Part shown: positions 8,226 to 15,845 of the stretch, piece after piece | Layout of the letters: the number at the start of each line of letters is the position of its first letter | Position numbering within the stretch: position 1 is the stretch's first letter | Assembly (NCBI RefSeq): GCF_015690345.1 | Contig: NZ_JADPUN010000209.1 | Coordinates: 1 to 37,488, forward strand | Source of the DNA: Plantactinospora alkalitolerans | Lineage (GTDB): Bacteria > Actinomycetota > Actinomycetes > Mycobacteriales > Micromonosporaceae | Length of the DNA: 37,488 nt | Reading direction: 5' to 3' | Translations under genes and position numbers: made by a program | The notes under the pieces: model-generated | The model's database searches: none | Told to the model about the DNA's origin: nothing | What the model saw: the letters and a program-made list of their open reading frames with translations, nothing else

Positions 8226-9425
8226 ATGTCATGGCGTCCGGCCCGCGAACCGTGCCCGCGCCGGTTGGTTCCCGTCGAAACTTCCGGCGACATGATCCCG
8301 GCCGGACGGCAGTCGGACCTCGGCAGCTCTCCCGGGTTGCGTCCGCTCCGTGATCGCTCGGTCGCGCTGGTGCACGAGTGGTACGGCGCGACGGGCGGGT
8401 CGGAGGAGGTGTTCCGACGCATCGCCGACCTGGTGCCGCACGCCGAACGCTTCGTCCTGTGGAAGGACCGGAACGTCTCCGAGCCCGGCCTGCGGGAGTC
8501 CTGGCTGGCCCGGACCCCGCTGACCCGCAGCAAGGCGCTTGCCCTACCGCTGATGCCACTCGTCTGGCGCACGCTCACCCGCGAGCGCTACGACGTCGTC
8601 ATCTCGTCCAGCCACGCGTTCGCGCACACGGTTCGGCTGGGCCCACCAGAGCAGACCAGGTACCTCAGCTACGTGCACGCCCCGGCGCGTTACCTCTGGA
8701 GCCCGACGTTCGACGGCCGCGGTTCGAACCCGCTACTGGCTCCACCCCGGCGGCTCCTGCGGGCCGTGGACGTACGGCTCAGCCGCCACGTGCACGGTTA
8801 CGCCGCGAACTCACGAGAGGTCCAGAACCGGATCAGGCGCTACTGGGGTCGCGACGCCACTGTGATCAATCCGCCGGTCGACACGGACTACTTCGCCGCA
8901 GCGCCACCGAACGACCGGCGGCAGGCCCGCGACTACCTGCTCGGGGTCGGCCGGTGGATTCCGTACAAGAACTTCGACCTCGTCATCGCGATCGCCGAGG
9001 CGGCCGGGCTGCCGCTCGTGCTCGCCGGCTCCGGACCCGAGGAGGCGAATCTGCGCCGCCTAGCGGGCCGGGTCGGCGTGCCCGTCACGTTCGAGGTCAT
9101 GCCCGGCAAGGAGAGGTTGCGGCAGCTCTACTGGGGGGCGCGGGCGTTGCTGTTCCCGGTGCACGAGGACTTCGGCATCATCCCCGTCGAGGCCCAGGCG
9201 TGCGGTACTCCCGTGCTGGGACTGCGCCGGGGCGGCCTGCTGGAGACGGTGACCGACGGGGAGGCCGGCTTCCTCGTCGACTCGCTGGACCCGGCGGAGT
9301 TCGGCCGGCTCGTCCGGCGGCTTCCCGAGCTGACGCCGGAACGGATCCAGGACCACGCCGGCGTCTTTTCCAAGCAGGAGTTCGCGGCGAGGATGTCGGC
9401 GTGGATCGACCATGAGTCGAACTGA
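8226..9425 (+). CDS. GT4-family glycosyltransferase
   Basis: 399-residue GT-B fold enzyme. The N-terminal acceptor domain contains SVALVHEWYGATGGSEEVFRRIA (the Gly-rich loop typical of GT4) and YLSYVHAPARYLWSP. The C-terminal donor domain has YLLGVGRWIPYKNFDLVIAIAE, LVLAGSGPEEANLR and the E-x7-E region FPVHEDFGIIPVEAQACGTPVLGLRRGG. It should add a sugar to a lipid-linked intermediate at the cytosolic membrane face; donor and linkage are unknown. Start ATG 8226 has GGGAGAG about 11 nt upstream; ATG 8292 is possible. A TATCAT hexamer at 8169-8174 could be the -10 of the glycosyltransferase operon. This is the first gene of a five-gene run in which neighbours overlap or nearly touch. Confidence 0.88.
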   Translation: MSWRPAREPCPRRLVPVETSGDMIPAGRQSDLGSSPGLRPLRDRSVALVHEWYGATGGSEEVFRRIADLVPHAERFVLWKDRNVSEPGLRESWLARTPLTRSKALALPLMPLVWRTLTRERYDVVISSSHAFAHTVRLGPPEQTRYLSYVHAPARYLWSPTFDGRGSNPLLAPPRRLLRAVDVRLSRHVHGYAANSREVQNRIRRYWGRDATVINPPVDTDYFAAAPPNDRRQARDYLLGVGRWIPYKNFDLVIAIAEAAGLPLVLAGSGPEEANLRRLAGRVGVPVTFEVMPGKERLRQLYWGARALLFPVHEDFGIIPVEAQACGTPVLGLRRGGLLETVTDGEAGFLVDSLDPAEFGRLVRRLPELTPERIQDHAGVFSKQEFAARMSAWIDHESN

Positions 9426-10650
9426 CGGCGACAGCCCGGTGCCGGACCAGTTGCTCACCCCGGGCGAGGGTGGCCCGGTCGAGGCGTCGGCGATGACGGT
9501 GCTGCACGTCAGCCACACCGCCCAGCCGGGCGGCGCCGAACTCGCCCTCGTCCGGCTGCTCACCCAGCAGCGGCGGCACTGGCGGGCCCGGCTGTGCGCG
9601 CCGGGCAACGGCACCGCGTTCGACGGGTTGGCCGCGCACGGCGTCGGACTGGAGCGGAACCTGCCGGCGTTGCCGACCGGCGGCACCCGGGGCGGAAGCC
9701 TGCTGCTCGCGGCGCGTTACCTGCGTGCCCTGCAGGCCGGGGCCGGTGTCCTGGCGCGCAGCCGGCTGTTCCGGGACGCCGATCTGGTGCACGCGAACAC
9801 GGCCGCCGCGGCGATCTGCTCCGCGTTCGCCGACCGGGGCGGGGCGAAACCGTTGGTGGTGCACCTTCGTGACCTCGTCACCACCGACAGCCTGGGCCGG
9901 TTCGGCTTCGGGGCGTTCACCAGGATCGCGCTGGGGCGGGCCGACGGCGTGATCGCCAACTCGCGGACGACACTGACATCGGCCGAGCGGTGGCTGCGGC
10001 CCGGACTGCCCAGAATGGTGATCCAGAGCCCGGTCGGCATCGACCGTCGGGTGACGGCCCCCCGCCTCGGCGCCGCCGTACGGCGGATCGGGATGGTCGG
10101 GCGGCTGCAGCGGTGGAAGGGGCAGCACGTCTTCCTCCGGGCGTTCGCACTGGCCTTCCGGGGCACCGACGTGCGGGCCCGGATCGCCGGAGCACCACTG
10201 TTCGCCGAGACGGCCTACGAGACCGAGATCCGTCGCCTCGTCGCCGAATTAGGCATCGCCGACCAGGTGGACCTGCTCGGCCACGTCGACGACGTACCGG
10301 GATTCCTCGACTCGGTCGATATCCTGGTACACGCCTCGACCAGACCGGAACCGCTGGGACAGACCGTCATCCAGGGGCTGGCCCGGGCGCTGCCGATCGT
10401 CGCGACCGAGGGAGGCGGCCCGGGGGAGTGGATCCGGTCGGGCGTCAACGGCCTCCTCGTACCCCCGAACGATCCCGAGGCGCTCGGCGGGGCGCTGCTG
10501 AGGCTGGCGGACTCCGCAGAACTCCGGGCCGGGCTGGCGGCGGGCGCGGCGGCGACGCCGGGAATCCGCACCGACGAGGAGTGCCAGGCACACCACGCAG
10601 GGTTCTTCCGGGCAGTCTGGCAGGCGCGACGCGACGCGGGCGGGAAGTGA
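9412..10650 (+). CDS. GT4-family glycosyltransferase
   Basis: 412-residue GT-B glycosyltransferase. It shows TVLHVSHTAQPGGAELALVRLL at the start of the Rossmann fold, ADLVHANTAAAAICSA, the donor-domain opener RIGMVGRLQRWKGQHVFLRAF, and TRPEPLGQTVIQGLARALPIVATEGGGPGEWI carrying the GT4 E-x7-E-like site (Gln-for-Glu variants occur). Its ATG lies inside the previous gene (14-bp overlap), which implies translational coupling. An internal ATG at 9494 starts exactly at the conserved fold and is an alternative. The role is presumably repeat-unit assembly with its neighbours. Confidence 0.85.
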   Translation: MSRTDGDSPVPDQLLTPGEGGPVEASAMTVLHVSHTAQPGGAELALVRLLTQQRRHWRARLCAPGNGTAFDGLAAHGVGLERNLPALPTGGTRGGSLLLAARYLRALQAGAGVLARSRLFRDADLVHANTAAAAICSAFADRGGAKPLVVHLRDLVTTDSLGRFGFGAFTRIALGRADGVIANSRTTLTSAERWLRPGLPRMVIQSPVGIDRRVTAPRLGAAVRRIGMVGRLQRWKGQHVFLRAFALAFRGTDVRARIAGAPLFAETAYETEIRRLVAELGIADQVDLLGHVDDVPGFLDSVDILVHASTRPEPLGQTVIQGLARALPIVATEGGGPGEWIRSGVNGLLVPPNDPEALGGALLRLADSAELRAGLAAGAAATPGIRTDEECQAHHAGFFRAVWQARRDAGGK

Positions 10651-10655
10651 GCCAG

Positions 10656-11861
10656 ATGACGGAGGGCCGAGCTGACCTGAGGGTCGCGTACATCCTGCTC
10701 CGCTCGCCGAGCTACAGCGAGACGTTCATCTCGTCGGAGATCCGGGCGGTCCGGGCCGCCGGCGCCACCGTCGAGGTTTTCGTCGCCCGCCCCGGCGGCC
10801 GGCGTGCCGAACTCGCCCGGGTCGTCCGTACGCTGTTCCGTCATCCGGTCCGACTGCTCGCCCAGGTACGCACGCTCGGCGGCACGGACGTCCGGCGGGC
10901 GCTGCTGGCCGGCAGCCACGCGCTCGCGCTCGCCGAGGAGGTCGCATCCTTCGCGCCGGACGTCGTGCACGCGCACTTCGTCAACCTGCCGACCGCGGTC
11001 GCGGCACTCGTGGCGAGAGAGCTCGGTAAGCCCGCGACCGCCGTCGCGCACGCCGCCGACTTCCTGCTGGACCGGAACCCGGTCGGGCTGGCCCGGCGGC
11101 TCGGTCTGCTCCGCCACCTGTTCGTCATCTCGGCCGCGACCGTCCGGCAGCTCGAGGCCCGAGGGGTGGCCATGTCGACGATCCCGCACGGCATCGTCCG
11201 GGCCGCGTTCGACGGTGAACTGCCCGAGCCGGCGCCGCCCGGTCCGGCCGGCCCGGTACGACTGGTCACGGTCGCCCGCCTGGTCGAGAAGAAGGGTGTC
11301 GGCACCAGCGTCGACGCGGTGGCCCGGCTCGCGGCCACGGGTCTCGACGTCCACTACGACGTCTACGGCGACGGACCACTGCGGGCCACCCTGGAGCGCC
11401 GGGCGCAGGAGTGTGGCGTCTCCGCCGCCGTGACGTTCCACGGCGCGGTGTCGCACGCGGTGGCGACCGAGGCGCTGGCCACCGCGGACGTCGCGGTGCT
11501 GGCCTGTACGCGCGGCACCGACGGGGACCTCGACGGCATTCCGGTCTTCCTGATGGAGGCAGCCAGCCGGCAGGTGCCGGTGGTGACCACCGCGGTCTCC
11601 GGCATCCCCGAGCTCGTCGAGGAGGGCGGTGGCTGGCTGGTCCCGCCCGACGACCCGGCGGCGCTGGCCGAGGCGGTGACGCAGGTGGTGCAGAACCGGG
11701 CGGAGGCGCGGCGCCGCGTGGACAGGCTCGTCGCCCGGCTGCGCACGGAGTTCCCTCCCGAGCGGCAGGCCGAACGGCTACTCGACACCTGGCACCGACT
11801 GGTCGATCCGGCCCGCCGGCAGCGGGCGGTCGACGACGCTGTCCCCCCGGTGAGGCGCTAG
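10656..11861 (+). CDS. GT4-family glycosyltransferase (WcaL/AmsK-like)
   Basis: 401-residue enzyme. LRVAYILLRSPSYSETFISSEIRAV matches the opening of exopolysaccharide transferases related to WcaL/AmsK. DVVHAHFVNLPTAVAALVARELGKPATAVAHAADF follows, then the donor domain RLVTVARLVEKKGVGTSVDAVARL, YGDGPLR, and GIPVFLMEAASRQVPVVTTAVSGIPELVEEGGGWLVPPDDP with the catalytic Glu pattern. ATG 10656 is chosen (GGGAAG 8 nt upstream); an in-frame GTG at 10647 overlapping the previous stop is an alternative. The next gene begins five bases after its stop. Substrate is unknown. Confidence 0.87.
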   Translation: MTEGRADLRVAYILLRSPSYSETFISSEIRAVRAAGATVEVFVARPGGRRAELARVVRTLFRHPVRLLAQVRTLGGTDVRRALLAGSHALALAEEVASFAPDVVHAHFVNLPTAVAALVARELGKPATAVAHAADFLLDRNPVGLARRLGLLRHLFVISAATVRQLEARGVAMSTIPHGIVRAAFDGELPEPAPPGPAGPVRLVTVARLVEKKGVGTSVDAVARLAATGLDVHYDVYGDGPLRATLERRAQECGVSAAVTFHGAVSHAVATEALATADVAVLACTRGTDGDLDGIPVFLMEAASRQVPVVTTAVSGIPELVEEGGGWLVPPDDPAALAEAVTQVVQNRAEARRRVDRLVARLRTEFPPERQAERLLDTWHRLVDPARRQRAVDDAVPPVRR

Positions 11862-11865
11862 ACAG

Positions 11866-13068
11866 ATGGGACTGACCGTCGTCTCCACGTTCTTTCCGCT
11901 GCCCCCGGACCGGGGCGACCCGGTCCGGGTACTCATGATGCTTCGGGCGATATCACGGATCCAGCCCTTCACCCTCGCGGTGGTGCGGCGGCCCGACACC
12001 ACCGGCGACCAGCTCGACCAGTTGGGCGGGATGCTGCCGGAGGTGGAGGTTCGGGACTATCCGGCGACGCCGTACCGACTGGACCGGCTGGGGCCGTTCG
12101 GTCGCTATCCGGAGGCGATGGCCGACGGACTGCCACCGTGGATCCGGAGCCGTTACAGCCAGCCGTTGCACGACGACCTGCGGACCCGTGACGGCGCGGG
12201 GATCGCCATCGGGGAGGCGGCAGCGGTGTATTTCCGGGGCACCCGGCTGCGCTGGCACTGGGACAAGGCCAACGTACTGGCCGGGAGTACCCGGGGGGAC
12301 ATCGCTGAGGCCGAGGACCTCGCACACCAGCTCCGGGCGCGGTACCTGGCCGGGATCTCGACCCGGTTCGAGTCGCGGGCGCTGTCGGAGTGCGAGACGG
12401 TCTCGGTGACCAGTGCCGAGGAAGCCACCCGGCTCGCCGAGCACCATCGCCGGAGGGCGGACTTCACGTTGCCGAGCTGCGTACCGATGCCGGTCGGACA
12501 TGTTCCGCGACCGCAGGAGCGCCACCTGGTGTGGCTCAGCAGCTTCTCGTACCGCGCCAACCTGGCCGGGCTGCGGCACTTTCTCGACCGGGGATGGCCG
12601 TCACTGCGCCGTGCGGGCTTCCGGCTGACCCTGGTCGGATCGGGCCTCACCGATCGGGTGCGGGCCAGTCTCGCCGCGATCGACGGTGTCGACGTGCCGG
12701 GCTACGTGGCGGATCTCCGTCCGGTGCTCGCGCGGGCCAGGGCCGCCGTGGTTCCGGTCTGGAGCGGCGCCGGGGTCAAGCTGAAGACCCTCACCCTGCT
12801 GGCCCACTCCGTCCCGGTCTTCACTACCCCGGTCGGCGCCGAGGGTGTTCCGGCGACGGAAGCCGTCCGGCTGGCGGACACCCCGGAGGCACTGGCGGCG
12901 GAGATCCTCGGGTCGTCGGCGGCCGAGTTGGACGCGATGGTCGCCGCCGGGGCTCGCCTGATCGAGGGCCAGTTCTCCGAGGACCGGTTCGCCGAGCGTC
13001 TGGTCGACGCGCTCGCCAGGCACGGCTATCTCGACGTCACCGGCACCTCGTTCCGCCAAGGAATCTGA
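11866..13068 (+). CDS. GT4-like glycosyltransferase
   Basis: 400-residue protein starting MGLTVVSTFFPLPPDRGDPVRVLMMLRAI, the usual N-terminal pattern of GT4-like enzymes. The donor half contains LVWLSSFSYRANLAGLRHFLDRGWP, FRLTLVGSGL, and VVPVWSGAGVKLKTLTLLAHSVPVFTTPVGAEGV, which is the G-x-K-hinge seen in this subgroup in place of the classic E-x7-E. It is more divergent than the three transferases before it. Its TGA overlaps the ATG of the flippase-polymerase gene by one base (TGATG), so the pair is translationally coupled. Confidence 0.82.
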   Translation: MGLTVVSTFFPLPPDRGDPVRVLMMLRAISRIQPFTLAVVRRPDTTGDQLDQLGGMLPEVEVRDYPATPYRLDRLGPFGRYPEAMADGLPPWIRSRYSQPLHDDLRTRDGAGIAIGEAAAVYFRGTRLRWHWDKANVLAGSTRGDIAEAEDLAHQLRARYLAGISTRFESRALSECETVSVTSAEEATRLAEHHRRRADFTLPSCVPMPVGHVPRPQERHLVWLSSFSYRANLAGLRHFLDRGWPSLRRAGFRLTLVGSGLTDRVRASLAAIDGVDVPGYVADLRPVLARARAAVVPVWSGAGVKLKTLTLLAHSVPVFTTPVGAEGVPATEAVRLADTPEALAAEILGSSAAELDAMVAAGARLIEGQFSEDRFAERLVDALARHGYLDVTGTSFRQGI

Positions 13069-15845
13069 TGTCGACGAGGAAACTGGTCTCCGCCTCCTTC
13101 GCGAACCTGCTCATCCCGATCAGCGGACTTCTCGTCAGCCCGTTCCTCTCCCGGGAACTGGGACCCGACGGTCGTGGTCTCTACGCCGCGCTCACCCTGC
13201 CGATCGTCGTCTGTGGCTGGATCGGCACGTACGGGCTACAGGACGCGCTCAGTTACCACCTGCGCACCGGCAGGCTGTCGAGACGGACCGCCGCCAAGGT
13301 CAGTCTGGTGGCCTCGGTGCCTCTCGGACTGCTCGGGATCGGGCTGCTCGCCGTGCTCGGGCGCTTCGTCTTTCCCGGCGGCGACGGGCACTACGGGCAG
13401 TTCCTTCTGCTGTCCCTGCTCGCACCGCTGCACATTCTCGCCAACCTGCTCATCGGCGCGCTGACCGGCGCCTCCGACATTCGCGGCGTCAACCTGGTGA
13501 AGGTCGTGCCCGCACTGCTCAGAACGGCACTTGTCGTCTTCGCCTGCCTGACGCTGGACCTGGGCGCCTACTGGGCCGGCCTGCTCTTCGTGGCCTCGGT
13601 GAGCGGTGGACTCGTCCTCGGACTCGTCCGGCTCCGCTCGGCACCGGAGCGGGTCGATTCGCCGGGGGAGGGCACCGGAGATCCGCCCGAGCCGCCGGAC
13701 GGGACCATACCCGCCCGCTCACTGCTGGCGTACTCGCTGACCTGCCTGCCCGGTGTCCTGGCAGCGATCTCCAGTGCGCGGCTCGACCAGATCGTCGGGC
13801 TGCCGGTCATCGGGGCGCGGGAACTCGGCTACTACGCGGTGGCGGTGAGTGTCGCGGAGATACCGATGGTGATCGCGACGGCGGCCCGGACGGTGCTGAT
13901 GGGCCGGCCGGGCAGTGACGACCGGCGTCGGGGCAGTGCCGTCGCCCGGCTCGCCGTGCTGGCGTCGACCGTCGCGAGCGGGGTACTGGCGGCGATCGCG
14001 GGCGTTGCCGTGCCGTGGGTGTTCGGTGCCGCGTTCGCCCCGGCCGTCGTGCCCACGGTCATCCTCTGCGCGGCGACGACGCTCTACACCAGCATGGTGA
14101 TTTTCAGCGCGGTCCTGCTGTCGAACGGCAGGGCGGCCTGGTCCTCCGGCGCACTGGTCGCCGGTTCCGTCCTCGGCATCGTGTTGCTGTTCCTGCTCGC
14201 GCCGATGGGTGCGGTGGGGGCGGCGATCGCCAGCCTGGCGGGTTACGGAGTGTCGGTGGTGGCCGCCGGCGCGATGGTGAGGAGAGTGCCGGAGTTGCCT
14301 TCCCTGCGGGAACTGACGGTGCCGTACCGGGAGGATCTGCGTTCCTTCGGCGGGTTGGCGGCCGGGTTCGTCGGCCGCTTCCGGAGGCGGGCCACGGCCG
14401 ATCCGGGTCCGGCCGATCCGGGTCGGGCCGATTCTGGTCGGGCCGGTGCCAGCCTGGCGGACCCGGCCGGGCCACCCGGGCCCGCGACCTCGCTCCGGTG
14501 GTCGGTCGGCACCCTTGCGCACCGGATCGACATCGGCACCTTCGGGACGGGCCTGCTGTTCGTCCTCGCCTGGCTCCGGTTGATGGTGCCGATGCTGATC
14601 CAGCTGTTCGACTCGGGGCGCCCGGAGTTCAACTCGAGACAGGACCTCGTCCCCCCGGTCAGCGACCTCCTCGGCAACGCCCTCAGCCTGGCGTTCATCC
14701 TGGTGGCGGCCGTTCTCGCGGCGCACGGCGGCTACCGGCACCGACCGGCGCGGCTGTGGTCGCTCGCCGCCGTCCTCGCCCCCTTCGTCGCGATCGAGGC
14801 GGCCGGGCTCCTCAACCACCAGCGGCCCGGCCTGGTGTCGCTGGCACTTCCACTCGCCGCGGTCGCGATCTGGCTCCAACCGGTCCGACGCGAGGTCCTG
14901 GGGGTGATCGGCATCCTGGGCGCCGCCACCGCAACCGGATCGATCCTGCTGGCGCTGGTCCGTCCCGACCTCGCCCTCATCTCCGGGACGGCGGCGGGAG
15001 ACAAGAGCGGACTTCTCGGCGGCCTGCTCGCCGGTCCCTTCCTGCACTCCAACGTGCTCGGCATCGCACTGGCCCTGAGCATTCCGTTCGTGTTCTGCGT
15101 CGGGCATCCGCTGATCCGCCGCGGCGGGCTGGTCGTCCTGCTCTTCGCGTTGTTCTGGACCGGTTCGCGCAGCAGTCAGCTGGCGGTCGCCGCCGTCCTC
15201 TTCACATACCTGCTGATCCGGCTGTTCCCGACCCGGATCTGGATGCTGTGGACCATGATGACGGCCGGAGTCGCGGCCGTCGTGTTCGTGCCGCTGCTCA
15301 CCACGGACCCGGAGGCGTTCACCCGCCGTGGCCGGATCTGGCACACGCTGCTGGACCAGTGGGCCGAGCATCCCCTGCTGGGTTACGGTCCCCGGTACTT
15401 CCAGCGCGAACCGGACCTGGCGGTGGAGCTGGGAGGTGAGTTCACCCACGCGCACAACGCCATGGTCCAGTTTCTCGTCGTCGGCGGCCTGGTCACCACG
15501 GCGGTGGTCGCTCTTCTTCTCGTGCTCACCTGGCGGCGCTCGATGGCCCTGGCGACGGCCGGCTTCCCGGCCGCGGCGCTCTTCCTGGTCGCGTTCCTGT
15601 ACGTCTCGTGGCTGGAGGCGTCGCACGTGCCGACCACACTGGCCGGGCACGCGACCTGGCTTCCGCTGATGGTGATCGCGCGGCTCGGTCTGCCGGCCGG
15701 CGGTGCACCGCCCGCCCCGGCCGGGGCGGACCGGGGCGGCCGGTCACGGGCCGGTGCCGCCGGCTGGCTGAACGGGACGGCGGGGGCGCTGCAACAGCGG
15801 CTGACGAAGGGGTCGCCTCAGAAGACGACTGTGTCGCGGATGTAG
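13068..15845 (+). CDS. Fused Wzx-type flippase and Wzy/O-antigen-ligase-type polymerase
   Basis: A single uninterrupted frame encodes 925 residues. Residues about 1-440 look like a polysaccharide flippase of the MOP/MVF superfamily (MSTRKLVSASFANLLIPISGLLVSPFLSRELG, then repeated paired helices and GYYAVAVSVAEIPMVI). Residues about 443-485 are a Pro/Ala/Asp/Gly linker that includes three 15-bp DNA repeats (14397-14441). Residues about 495-890 are a second polytopic module with O-antigen-ligase/polymerase features: a FWTGSRSSQLAVAA segment, a loop containing RIWHTLLDQWAEHPLLGYGP, and THAHNAMVQFLVVGG. Normally these are two proteins: Wzx moves the lipid-linked unit outward and Wzy polymerises it. 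The fusion would couple both steps. The C-terminus overlaps the convergent downstream gene by 28 bp. Confidence 0.85.
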   Translation: MSTRKLVSASFANLLIPISGLLVSPFLSRELGPDGRGLYAALTLPIVVCGWIGTYGLQDALSYHLRTGRLSRRTAAKVSLVASVPLGLLGIGLLAVLGRFVFPGGDGHYGQFLLLSLLAPLHILANLLIGALTGASDIRGVNLVKVVPALLRTALVVFACLTLDLGAYWAGLLFVASVSGGLVLGLVRLRSAPERVDSPGEGTGDPPEPPDGTIPARSLLAYSLTCLPGVLAAISSARLDQIVGLPVIGARELGYYAVAVSVAEIPMVIATAARTVLMGRPGSDDRRRGSAVARLAVLASTVASGVLAAIAGVAVPWVFGAAFAPAVVPTVILCAATTLYTSMVIFSAVLLSNGRAAWSSGALVAGSVLGIVLLFLLAPMGAVGAAIASLAGYGVSVVAAGAMVRRVPELPSLRELTVPYREDLRSFGGLAAGFVGRFRRRATADPGPADPGRADSGRAGASLADPAGPPGPATSLRWSVGTLAHRIDIGTFGTGLLFVLAWLRLMVPMLIQLFDSGRPEFNSRQDLVPPVSDLLGNALSLAFILVAAVLAAHGGYRHRPARLWSLAAVLAPFVAIEAAGLLNHQRPGLVSLALPLAAVAIWLQPVRREVLGVIGILGAATATGSILLALVRPDLALISGTAAGDKSGLLGGLLAGPFLHSNVLGIALALSIPFVFCVGHPLIRRGGLVVLLFALFWTGSRSSQLAVAAVLFTYLLIRLFPTRIWMLWTMMTAGVAAVVFVPLLTTDPEAFTRRGRIWHTLLDQWAEHPLLGYGPRYFQREPDLAVELGGEFTHAHNAMVQFLVVGGLVTTAVVALLLVLTWRRSMALATAGFPAAALFLVAFLYVSWLEASHVPTTLAGHATWLPLMVIARLGLPAGGAPPAPAGADRGGRSRAGAAGWLNGTAGALQQRLTKGSPQKTTVSRM
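14397..14441 (+). repeat. Three 15-bp tandem repeats in the fusion linker
   Basis: Unit GCCGATCCGGGTCCG at 14397-14411, repeated with one change at 14412-14426 and with further changes at 14427-14441. In frame it encodes five-residue units such as ADPGP/ADPGR/ADSGR in the hydrophilic linker between flippase and polymerase halves. Slippage at such repeats could vary linker length without breaking the frame. Confidence 0.85.

Noticed and set aside
13719-15650. 643-codon minus-strand frame opposite the flippase-polymerase gene
   Set aside because: Composition is mostly Arg, Gln, Glu, Pro and Gly without any fold-like pattern; the plus-strand membrane protein explains the DNA.
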